A stretch of DNA of 11,369 bases, from contig CAYMDN010000038.1 of NCBI GenBank assembly GCA_964389545.1, positions 1-11,369 on the forward strand, in the 5' to 3' direction. The DNA comes from UMGS1781 sp964389545 (GTDB lineage Bacteria > Bacillota > Clostridia > TANB77 > CAG-508). A program made the position numbers and the translations under genes. Positions within the stretch are counted from its first letter, which is position 1. Each line of letters opens with the position of its first letter. The notes beneath the pieces are model-generated. The model ran no database searches, had not been told where the DNA came from, and was given only the letters and a program-made list of their open reading frames with translations. Below are positions 1 to 7,115 of the stretch, in pieces.

Positions 1-1
1 T

Positions 2-3000
2 GAAGAAATGCGTTTTATTATGAATAACTCTATAGACGATGAAGAAATTTTATGGCTAAATGCATATGTTCAAGATAAATTAAATCAGTATAAAGGAACA
101 AATTATTTAACACCTCACCCTTATATGGCATACGTATGGCCAAATTATACAAGTCCTATATACTATAACAATGATGACTATTTTAATGAATTATTTGCAA
201 TAAGCAAAAATGAAAATAATATAGGTAAAGAATTAGTTAATGAGAATGGAGAAAATACTGGAAAAGTAGGACTATTCGATACAGAATTTATTATACCTGG
301 AGGCAAAACTATTGCAAATTACACATTAAAAATATCAAAAGGAACATCAGACAAGGTACTAAGTAAAGTATGGATGAATTTCAGAAATAAATTTGGAACA
401 GGAGCAGTTTGTGGTGGTATATCAAAAACTGGTTCAAATATTCGTGCAACTCATGGAATACCTGCAACAGTTATTGGTCAACCAGGACATGCAGCAATTT
501 TATTCTATACAAAAACTACTGATGGAAAAGGATATTGGGGAATTGACAATGACGTAAGTGGATGGACACAATCAGAAAAAGGCGAGAGAATGCTACTTGG
601 TTGGGGAAATGCTTCTTACAGTAGAGGATATTCAGTAGTATATATGGTATTAGCACAGGAAGCAATAAACGATTATGATAATTTAGTAAAATGCGAAGAA
701 TTAGTCATGCTTGCAAATGTATACAAAGGTGACCCAATAGAACAAGAAAAGATATATGAAAAAGCATTAGAAATACAATCTATAAATATTGATGCGTGGT
801 ATGGATTAATTACTGCATTTAATGCAAATGGAAATAAAACAGAAGATGATTATTATGCTTTAGCAGAAAGATTAGCAGAGAAATTAAAATGTTTCCCATT
901 ACCAATGTATCATTTAACAAATTTAATAAAACAAAAATTAACAAGTGTACAAAATATATATAAATTTACACTTTTACAAACAAGAATTTTAACAGAAGGA
1001 AGTAAATTTACAGCAACAGACCAAGTACTACAACCAGGAGTAACAAGAACAGAAGCAAACTATTTATTAGGAAATTTGGATAAATCAATTGCAACATTTT
1101 CGTTTGATGGACCAAATGCAGGAAAAATAGTATTATCAAGCAAATTTGATGGAAGTGGTATTCGTTGGGATTATAGTTTAGATGGAAAACAAAATTGGAC
1201 TGAAGTTTCATTTACAGCTGAAGAAGAACACAAATTACAATTAACACCAGATCAAATAAGAAGTATAACAGCAGAAAATGACATTTATGTTCACGTGGTT
1301 GGTGTAAATTATAATGAAGAGAACATATACAAAATAGATATAACAAAAGGAACTATACCAACAACAATATTTGCAAATGACTTAGAAAACAGGGTAGTTG
1401 GAGCAACACTAACTATGGAATGGCGTATGAATGAAACAGATGATTGGACATCATATAAAGATTCATCACCAGACTTAACTGGAGATAAAAAAGTACAAGT
1501 AAGAGTTGGAGCAACAGGAACATGTCTTGCAAGTGATTTTGAAACATATACATATACAGAAGACAATCAACCAGATACAAGAAAATATATACCAGTATCT
1601 CACCTAAGTATTCATAGTGTTTCAACACAAGCAACAGCTAATGCTGGAGCGGCTACAAATGCGATAGATGCTAATTATAACACAAGATTCCATTCAGCAT
1701 GGAACGGAACAGATACTCAAAGATTTATGGTAATAAAATTGGATAAACCAGTTTACTTATCAGCGGTAGAATTTGTCCCAGCAGGCGGTGGAAATGGAAG
1801 AATTGTAAAAGGAACTATTTATGGTAGCATGACAGGAGAAGATGATGATTGGGTGGAATTAACAAACAACAACGATTCACCATTTAGTTATCCAGCACAG
1901 GCAAACACAATAGAAGATGCAATTAAGTATACAAAAAGCTTTGAAATTGAGAACCTAAAACAAATACAATATGTAAAAATAGTTGCAAATCAAACAAATG
2001 GAAACTGGTTTACTGCAAGAGCGTTTAACTTATATCAAGACCTAACAATAAACCCTCATCCAACAGCAGGGATAGCATATAGCACAACAAAACCAACTAA
2101 TGGAAGTGTAGTAGCAAGACTTGTAAATCCAAGTACAGAAATTATTATTACAAATAATAATGGAAGTGATACATATACATTTACAGAAAATGGATCATTT
2201 ACATTTGAATTTGAAGATGAGCAAGGACGTAAAGGATCAACTGAAGCTACAGTAAATTGGATTGATAAAGATCTTCCAACAGCTGATGTAAAATATGAAT
2301 TAGATCCAGATAAAAAATTACTTGTTTTAATAGACAATATTAGTGAAGATGTATATTTATTAGATGGAAACAACAATAAAATAAACTATATTGAAGTTGA
2401 TAATAATAAAAAAATAAAGAGAATTTCATATTTAGATTCTAATGGCAACATCTATAAAGTACTTGATATAGATGAAAAGGGAAAGATTAAAAAAGTTACA
2501 TATACAAATAATATAAATGACGTAACAAATGTTAAATACTATGCAACTATATTAGAAAACGGAATAGTAAAAGATGAAGAATATTTTGATGAAGATGGTA
2601 ACCAAATATTAGATTTAACTGATGAAGAAAAAGCAACTTTAAGAAAATTGCAACAAACTACATCAAATCCATTAGAATATATTTTTGAAAAAAGTGGAAA
2701 TTACGATTTTAAAATAATGGATAAAGCAAATAATATAGCATATAAGAGTATAAAAGTTGATTACATTAATAACGATACTACAATTTTAGCAAGTGATATT
2801 ACTTACAACATTACAAAAGCAACAAATAAAGATGTAGTAGCAACAATTAATCCATATATAATCGATATTAATGGTAAAAATGCAAATGTAGAAATTGTTA
2901 ATAATAATAAGAATAATCAATATACATTTACTGAAAATGGCACATTTACATTCGAATATAAAGATTCTTCAGATACTAATAATTGGGAAGTAAAACAACA

Positions 3001-3478
3001 TACAGCTAAAGTAAGTTGGATTGATAAAGTTGCACCAACAGCAAAAGTAGTATATAATATAACAGAAAATACAACTGAAAATGTTATAGCTACTTTATGT
3101 GAGGAAAGTGAAGAAATAATAATTACTAATAACAATGAAAGTAGAACATATACATTTACAAAAAATGGAGAATTTACATTTGAATTTGAAGACGAAGCAG
3201 GAAATAAAGGAACAGTAACAGCAACTGTTGATTGGATTAAAAAAGACCAAGAAGATCCAAACAATTATAAACTAGGAGATGTAAATAAAGATGGTAAAAT
3301 AACATCAACAGATTTATTACTATTAAAAAGACATATAATAGCAGGTGAAAAACAAGAATGGATTTTAACTGAAGATGCATTTAAAGCTGCAGATATGAAT
3401 AAAGATGGTAAAATAAGTGCAACAGATTTATTGTTATTAAAAAGAGCAATAATAGAACAGTTAAAAACACAAATGTAG
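2..3478 (+). CDS. Secreted dockerin protein with transglutaminase-like, CBM32-like and Ig-like modules (5' partial)
   Basis: The reading frame is open to the left edge. The first ATG (position 8) has no ribosome site or signal peptide after it, so the true start lies upstream. Residue numbers count from that ATG. Residues about 100-215 form a transglutaminase-like domain with candidate triad Cys135 (in VCGGISK), His161 (in GQPGHAA) and Asp180 or Asp182 (in WGIDNDVSGW). A helical, TPR-like stretch follows (about 220-310), then beta-rich segments. A discoidin/CBM32-like module spans about 526-680, and Ig-like repeats span about 684-1081. A type I dockerin spans 1087-1150, with calcium loops DVNKDGKI and DMNKDGKI. 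By family knowledge the dockerin docks the protein on a cohesin, and two cohesin genes follow directly. CBM32-type modules often bind galactose or GlcNAc-type sugars, so a glycoprotein or cell-wall target is plausible. The substrate, and whether the enzyme is a peptidase or a transferase, cannot be told from sequence. The dockerin call is firm; the catalytic call is moderate. Confidence 0.85.
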   Translation, partial: EEMRFIMNNSIDDEEILWLNAYVQDKLNQYKGTNYLTPHPYMAYVWPNYTSPIYYNNDDYFNELFAISKNENNIGKELVNENGENTGKVGLFDTEFIIPGGKTIANYTLKISKGTSDKVLSKVWMNFRNKFGTGAVCGGISKTGSNIRATHGIPATVIGQPGHAAILFYTKTTDGKGYWGIDNDVSGWTQSEKGERMLLGWGNASYSRGYSVVYMVLAQEAINDYDNLVKCEELVMLANVYKGDPIEQEKIYEKALEIQSINIDAWYGLITAFNANGNKTEDDYYALAERLAEKLKCFPLPMYHLTNLIKQKLTSVQNIYKFTLLQTRILTEGSKFTATDQVLQPGVTRTEANYLLGNLDKSIATFSFDGPNAGKIVLSSKFDGSGIRWDYSLDGKQNWTEVSFTAEEEHKLQLTPDQIRSITAENDIYVHVVGVNYNEENIYKIDITKGTIPTTIFANDLENRVVGATLTMEWRMNETDDWTSYKDSSPDLTGDKKVQVRVGATGTCLASDFETYTYTEDNQPDTRKYIPVSHLSIHSVSTQATANAGAATNAIDANYNTRFHSAWNGTDTQRFMVIKLDKPVYLSAVEFVPAGGGNGRIVKGTIYGSMTGEDDDWVELTNNNDSPFSYPAQANTIEDAIKYTKSFEIENLKQIQYVKIVANQTNGNWFTARAFNLYQDLTINPHPTAGIAYSTTKPTNGSVVARLVNPSTEIIITNNNGSDTYTFTENGSFTFEFEDEQGRKGSTEATVNWIDKDLPTADVKYELDPDKKLLVLIDNISEDVYLLDGNNNKINYIEVDNNKKIKRISYLDSNGNIYKVLDIDEKGKIKKVTYTNNINDVTNVKYYATILENGIVKDEEYFDEDGNQILDLTDEEKATLRKLQQTTSNPLEYIFEKSGNYDFKIMDKANNIAYKSIKVDYINNDTTILASDITYNITKATNKDVVATINPYIIDINGKNANVEIVNNNKNNQYTFTENGTFTFEYKDSSDTNNWEVKQHTAKVSWIDKVAPTAKVVYNITENTTENVIATLCEESEEIIITNNNESRTYTFTKNGEFTFEFEDEAGNKGTVTATVDWIKKDQEDPNNYKLGDVNKDGKITSTDLLLLKRHIIAGEKQEWILTEDAFKAADMNKDGKISATDLLLLKRAIIEQLKTQM
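2057..3250 (+). repeat. Array of Ig-like repeats within the dockerin protein
   Basis: Four related beta-sandwich units lie head to tail at residues of about 684-755, 757-920, 921-1007 and 1008-1081. Units 1, 3 and 4 share the pattern ITNNN/VNNNK, then YTFTENG.FTFEF or close variants, then a closing W-I-D/K. The DNA of the YTFT core (near 2171, 2920 and 3146) is also very similar. Unit 2 keeps the start (PTADVKY) and end (FEKSGNYDFKIMDKANN) but is split by an insert of about 100 residues. Such modules usually act as extracellular spacers. Confidence 0.75.
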
Positions 3479-3771
3479 TGTTAAAATAAAAAATTAAAAG
3501 GGGGAAAAATGATGAAAAATCAAAAACAAATCAAAAAGATAATTAGTATTATCTTAGTAGCAATAATAGCATTAACAGCAAATGTGTATGCAGCAAATGA
3601 TAGCTACAAAACAACTTTAAGTGCATCAAAAACTGAAATAAAAAGTGGAGATAGTATTACAATAACAATAGGATTAAAAGATATCAGTATTGAAAGTGGT
3701 GAAAAAGGAATTGGAGCCTATACAGCAGCTCTAGAATTTGATAATTCTGTATTCGAAGTTCCAAGTGATGC
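3391..3771 (+). repeat. 381-bp perfect direct repeat, copy 1
   Basis: This stretch is identical base for base to 4171-4551, at an offset of 780. It starts inside the second calcium loop of the first dockerin and crosses the stop codon, the 30-nt spacer with its ribosome site, and the start and signal peptide of the adaptor gene. It ends about half-way through the cohesin. Identity stops sharply on both sides: 8 differences in the 30 bases to the left and 36 in the 240 bases from 3781. Confidence 0.97.
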
Positions 3772-4258
3772 AGCTAAAATTGCATCAGGATGGGAAATTA
3801 TGTGTAATGAAGGCACACAAGGATTGCTAATTGTAGGAAATACTGCTAATGGTGAAGTTGTAAGCACAGACCAAAATGTTGGAACTATTACTCTTAAAGT
3901 TAAAGAAGATGCAGAAATCGGCGAAACAACTATAAAATTAACTAACTTTTCTGTTGCAACATTAGGAGAAGAAGAAGCAGTAGCCACAGATAATTATTTA
4001 ACATTAACAGTATATGAAGAACAACCACCAGTAGTACCAGAATACACATTAGGAGATACAGATGGAAATGGTAAAATAGATGCTAATGACCTTATCGTAT
4101 TAAAAAGACATTTAGTAGCAGGTACTTTAAAACAAGAATGGATTTTAGCAGGAAATGAATTTAAGGCAGGAGATATGAATAAAGATGGTAAAATAAGTGC
4201 AACAGATTTATTGTTATTAAAAAGAGCAATAATAGAACAGTTAAAAACACAAATGTAG
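3509..4258 (+). CDS. Secreted cohesin-dockerin adaptor (scaffoldin-like)
   Basis: This 249-residue protein begins with a signal peptide (lysine-rich start, hydrophobic core, likely cleavage after VYA at residue 28). A single cohesin-type beta-sandwich follows at about 31-172, then a short Pro-rich linker (EEQPPVVPEY). A type I dockerin spans about 180-243, with calcium loops DTDGNGKI and DMNKDGKI. It has no catalytic domain and no wall anchor, so by analogy with cellulosome adaptor scaffoldins it should bridge a dockerin partner to another cohesin. The ribosome site AGGGGG (3499-3504) lies 4 nt before ATG 3509 and 7 nt before the next ATG at 3512, so the second ATG may be the real start. It sits 30 nt after the dockerin protein and 30 nt before the anchored cohesin protein, clearly one operon. 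Its first half matches the next gene and its tail matches the previous gene, both at DNA level, so it looks like a fusion made by tandem duplication. Confidence 0.9.
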   Translation: MMKNQKQIKKIISIILVAIIALTANVYAANDSYKTTLSASKTEIKSGDSITITIGLKDISIESGEKGIGAYTAALEFDNSVFEVPSDAAKIASGWEIMCNEGTQGLLIVGNTANGEVVSTDQNVGTITLKVKEDAEIGETTIKLTNFSVATLGEEEAVATDNYLTLTVYEEQPPVVPEYTLGDTDGNGKIDANDLIVLKRHLVAGTLKQEWILAGNEFKAGDMNKDGKISATDLLLLKRAIIEQLKTQM

Positions 4259-4551
4259 TGTTAAAATAAAAAATTAAAAGGGGGAAAAATGATGAAAAAT
4301 CAAAAACAAATCAAAAAGATAATTAGTATTATCTTAGTAGCAATAATAGCATTAACAGCAAATGTGTATGCAGCAAATGATAGCTACAAAACAACTTTAA
4401 GTGCATCAAAAACTGAAATAAAAAGTGGAGATAGTATTACAATAACAATAGGATTAAAAGATATCAGTATTGAAAGTGGTGAAAAAGGAATTGGAGCCTA
4501 TACAGCAGCTCTAGAATTTGATAATTCTGTATTCGAAGTTCCAAGTGATGC
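4171..4551 (+). repeat. 381-bp perfect direct repeat, copy 2
   Basis: This is the second copy of 3391-3771. It runs from the second dockerin loop of the adaptor, through its stop codon and the 30-nt spacer, to mid-cohesin of the anchored protein. The 780-bp period equals the adaptor gene (750) plus one spacer (30). A crossover between copies would therefore delete or add exactly one adaptor gene and leave the flanking reading frames whole. Confidence 0.97.
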
Positions 4552-4981
4552 GGCTAAACCTGCATCAGGCTGGGAATTTATGTGTAATGAAGGCACACAA
4601 GGATTGCTACTTATAGGAAATACTGCTAATGGAGAGGTTATAGACACAGACCAACCTGTTGGAACTATTACTCTTAAAGTAAAAGACGGCGCAAAAAGTG
4701 GAGAAACAAAGATTGGATTAACTAACTTTTCTGCTGCAACATTAGGAGAAGAAGAAGCATCAACTACAGACAATTATTTAACATTAAATGTAATTGGTGA
4801 TGAACCAAATCCAGTACCAGATCCAGAACCAGGGAATAAACAAAATGAAGTTGTAAATCCAGGTAACATACCAAATACAGGACACAATGATGTAATAAAA
4901 ATTGTATTACTTGGAATAACAGCAGTAATAGTAATTAGTGTATTTGTTGTACCTAAATTCTTACATCCAAATAAAAAATAA
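4289..4981 (+). CDS. Cell-wall-anchored cohesin protein (LPXTG-like sorting signal)
   Basis: This 230-residue protein shares its first 87 residues exactly with the upstream adaptor: the signal peptide cut after residue 28 and the first half of the cohesin domain (about 31-172). The rest of the cohesin is similar but changed at many positions. Instead of a dockerin it has a Pro-rich wall-spanning linker, then IPNTG (194-198), a hydrophobic segment (about 203-222) and a basic tail ending in NKK. This is the classic layout of a sortase substrate, with IPNTG a variant of LPXTG. By family knowledge it would be linked to peptidoglycan and present one cohesin as the base of the surface assembly. Translation starts from AGGGGG (4279-4284), as in the adaptor, and ATG 4292 is an equally good start. 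No sortase gene lies in the window. It is the last gene of the cluster, closed by a terminator. Confidence 0.9.
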   Translation: MMKNQKQIKKIISIILVAIIALTANVYAANDSYKTTLSASKTEIKSGDSITITIGLKDISIESGEKGIGAYTAALEFDNSVFEVPSDAAKPASGWEFMCNEGTQGLLLIGNTANGEVIDTDQPVGTITLKVKDGAKSGETKIGLTNFSAATLGEEEASTTDNYLTLNVIGDEPNPVPDPEPGNKQNEVVNPGNIPNTGHNDVIKIVLLGITAVIVISVFVVPKFLHPNKK

Positions 4982-4996
4982 AATTTAAATAAACAA

Positions 4997-5036
4997 CACC
5001 TATAAATTAGAAAACTAATTTATAGGTGCTTTTTTT
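4997..5036 (+). terminator. Rho-independent terminator of the cohesin/dockerin cluster
   Basis: A perfect 14-bp stem (CACCTATAAATTAG paired with CTAATTTATAGGTG) with an AAAA loop is followed by C and seven T. It lies 15 nt after the stop of the anchored cohesin gene. Confidence 0.93.
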
Positions 5037-5053
5037 ATGCAAAAAGTAAAAAG

Positions 5054-5082
5054 TAGAAAAAATTATGTAAACATGATATAAT
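5054..5082 (+). promoter_or_regulatory. Putative promoter of the ABC transporter gene
   Basis: TAGAAA (5054-5059) and a perfect TATAAT (5077-5082) are 17 bp apart. They lie just past the preceding terminator and about 68 nt before the chosen start codon. The -35 box is weak (4 of 6). Confidence 0.6.
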
Positions 5083-5133
5083 AGTACTATAGGTGCTTGC
5101 CTGTATAACAACAAAATTCTTTCTGATAAATAT

Positions 5134-5140
5134 AGGAGGG
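5134..5140 (+). promoter_or_regulatory. Ribosome binding site that sets the ABC gene start
   Basis: AGGAGGG lies 9 nt before ATG 5150. The frame could open earlier at GTG 5093, but that codon has no ribosome site and would add 19 residues with no visible role, so ATG 5150 is preferred. Confidence 0.85.
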
Positions 5141-5149
5141 AAGTTAAAC

Positions 5150-6982
5150 ATGGAAGAGCGTAAAAAACTCAAAGATTTATTACGGGAGGTGGGAAATCTC
5201 ATAGTAAAGTTCGTTAAGCCATATGGCTGCAAGGACGAGATACTTGCTATTCCGAAGCATGTAAAGCGGATTGGCTTCAAGGTTGGCGGTATGAGCGCAT
5301 TCATGACAATCGTTTCACTGGTGTTCGCATTCATGCTAAAAGGCACAAACGTCCTTATTCAGGAAAAATTCATTCTGCTGGGCATTATTCTGTTCATGTT
5401 GTACCGAGGGCAAGAAGTCGTGAGAGAGTCGTTCCACATTTTCGAGAGTTCCGAGAACGAAAAGTTCAACCAGATTTTCCAAGATGAAATCGTTTTTAGA
5501 GGCAGTATGCTAATCGCCGAAACTACCAACAAGGTTCAAAAGTATGACGAAAAGCGCAATCTCTACCAAGTGATGAGCGACAGAAAAGTATTAAACAGCA
5601 TTAAAAACTACATGAGCAACTTGTGGAGACTGAAGATTAATCACATCTTCGAAATCGTGGAAATCATCAGTGTGATGGCAATGCTCATAGTTGCAATGGC
5701 AACAAACACAGCAATTCCTAATCGCATTTTTATACCAATGATTATTGGATTTGTAATCATCACATTCTTTAGTTCGGCATATGTTAGTCTGAACAGAAAA
5801 GACTTCTACGTAAAAAACAAGGAATGTGACGATGAACAAGCAGAAGTGATGGCAGATTTGATGGACGTTCCTAAGATTGTAAGACAAGATACCGAAATGA
5901 GAATTGGAAAACTTAAGAAGTCTATCGAAGAGAGCAACAAAAACACACTAAAGTTCTACTTCAAGCTGAACGTTTCAAGACTAATTACAACGATTGTAGA
6001 AGCATTTAGCCAATACGGAATCATCATTTTATTTCTGATGGAAGTGGAATGGAACAACATCACTTTAGCAACAATCACAGAACTTTCAGCAACGCTTTTA
6101 ATTGTGGAAACTGCACTTGGACGTATCAGTGACATAATGCACACCCTTAATGGTCATAACGAGAAAATGACGGCAATAGAAAAAGAACAGGAAAATATGG
6201 AACTGATACTAAATGTATTTCACAGCGAGCAACAGAGAAAGACAGCACCAAAAAGAATTCAGAGTATAACCATTGATCCATTTGCAATCCAATATGTGGA
6301 AGAATCTGAAAACGATAAGCCATTCACACTGGTATCTGACAATCAGATTCAAATTGAAAAAGGACAAGTGGTGATTCTGTACGGACCATCTGGTAGTGGA
6401 AAATCAACCATGATGAAAATGCTAACAGAACGGATAAGACTCAAGAAAAGTACGGAAGTTCCATCAACCTCACGGTATATGTTCTTTGATGAGACCTTAA
6501 AATTTGGCAGTTTGTCTTTATTTGAAGAATTATTCTGCAGTAGTGAAAACCCGAATCTGGATAAGATGCAAACTATTTTGAAGAACTTACACCTGTGGGA
6601 AGAAATTTCAGCCAACTGCTTTAATGTTTGGCAGTGGATGAAAGAAAAGCACTTCAAAAATTCTTTATCCAATGGTCAGAAACAGAGACTGATTTTAGCG
6701 AAAATGCTTTACTGGATGGATGAAGAAATTGATGTAGTGGTGCTGGACGAATGTACTTCTGGATTGGACGACAAAACAGAGTCTGAGGTTTCTGCGGATG
6801 CGGAAAAAATTTTGGAATATGTGGTAAGATATTGCAATAGCGATAAAAAGCGGATAGTTGTTATTTCTACACATCAAAATATTGACGGATTTAAAGCTAA
6901 CCTGATGTCAGACCATATGTTTAGGAACCTTTATTTTACACGAAACGGAGAGAGAAGCATCGTAAAAGAGATTAACCAATAA
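5150..6982 (+). CDS. ABC transporter, fused membrane and ATPase domains (half-transporter)
   Basis: This is a 610-residue protein. About six hydrophobic segments (near 43-63, 73-86, 165-185, 192-214, 280-298 and 304-323) form an exporter-like membrane domain, followed by an ATPase domain from about 370. It shows Walker A GPSGSGKST (412-420), signature LSNGQKQR (from 506; usual form LSGGQ), Walker B DVVVLDE (528-534), D-loop SGLD and switch His575. The Q-loop Gln is not where expected: the matching stretch reads RYMFFDE (442-448). This membrane-ATPase layout is typical of exporters that work as dimers. The cargo is unknown; no bacteriocin, peptide or immunity gene is adjacent. It stands alone between two terminators with its own promoter. 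Its base use differs sharply from the neighbours (27/60 G+C at 5221-5280 and 31/60 at 5401-5460, against 15/60 at 8341-8400), with frequent G/C-ending codons, suggesting horizontal acquisition. Confidence 0.88.
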   Translation: MEERKKLKDLLREVGNLIVKFVKPYGCKDEILAIPKHVKRIGFKVGGMSAFMTIVSLVFAFMLKGTNVLIQEKFILLGIILFMLYRGQEVVRESFHIFESSENEKFNQIFQDEIVFRGSMLIAETTNKVQKYDEKRNLYQVMSDRKVLNSIKNYMSNLWRLKINHIFEIVEIISVMAMLIVAMATNTAIPNRIFIPMIIGFVIITFFSSAYVSLNRKDFYVKNKECDDEQAEVMADLMDVPKIVRQDTEMRIGKLKKSIEESNKNTLKFYFKLNVSRLITTIVEAFSQYGIIILFLMEVEWNNITLATITELSATLLIVETALGRISDIMHTLNGHNEKMTAIEKEQENMELILNVFHSEQQRKTAPKRIQSITIDPFAIQYVEESENDKPFTLVSDNQIQIEKGQVVILYGPSGSGKSTMMKMLTERIRLKKSTEVPSTSRYMFFDETLKFGSLSLFEELFCSSENPNLDKMQTILKNLHLWEEISANCFNVWQWMKEKHFKNSLSNGQKQRLILAKMLYWMDEEIDVVVLDECTSGLDDKTESEVSADAEKILEYVVRYCNSDKKRIVVISTHQNIDGFKANLMSDHMFRNLYFTRNGERSIVKEINQ

Positions 6983-7004
6983 CCAACGTGTTCTTTCAGG
7001 GATT

Positions 7005-7027
7005 GAGCGTGCGGTGCACGCTCTTTT
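7005..7027 (+). terminator. GC-rich terminator after the ABC transporter gene
   Basis: A perfect 8-bp stem (GAGCGTGC paired with GCACGCTC) with loop GGT is followed by TTTT. It is much richer in G+C than the other terminators here, like the gene it follows. Confidence 0.85.
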
Positions 7028-7058
7028 CCTGTGGGAATAAGAAAATATATAAAAATTA

Positions 7059-7087
7059 TTGTTTTATTTTTTTCATTATGATATTAT
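7059..7087 (+). promoter_or_regulatory. Putative promoter of the PrcB-like gene
   Basis: TTGTTT (7059-7064) and TATTAT (7082-7087) are 17 bp apart. They lie just after the ABC gene terminator and about 28 nt before the start codon at 7116. Confidence 0.6.
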
Positions 7088-7115
7088 TAATGCAGTAAAA
7101 CTAAGGAGGAATAAT

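Noticed and set aside
1008..1634. Long open frames on the minus strand opposite the dockerin gene and other genes.
   Set aside because: They are by-products of the AT-rich coding strand, with no ribosome sites, no recognisable domains and low-complexity Leu/Tyr/Phe-rich products.
5021..5098. An 11-bp direct repeat TATAGGTGCTT at 5021-5031 and 5088-5098, considered as a target-site scar next to the ABC gene.
   Set aside because: One copy is simply the terminator arm and start of the T-run. No matching copy exists at the far end of the ABC gene near 7030, so it does not bracket an insertion.
5093..5149. In-frame upstream GTG start for the ABC transporter.
   Set aside because: No ribosome binding site precedes it, while AGGAGGG is well placed before ATG 5150.
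6983..7115. Possible small RNA or leader peptide between the ABC and PrcB-like genes.
   Set aside because: A terminator and a promoter explain the gap, and there is no further structure or plausible short frame with a ribosome site.
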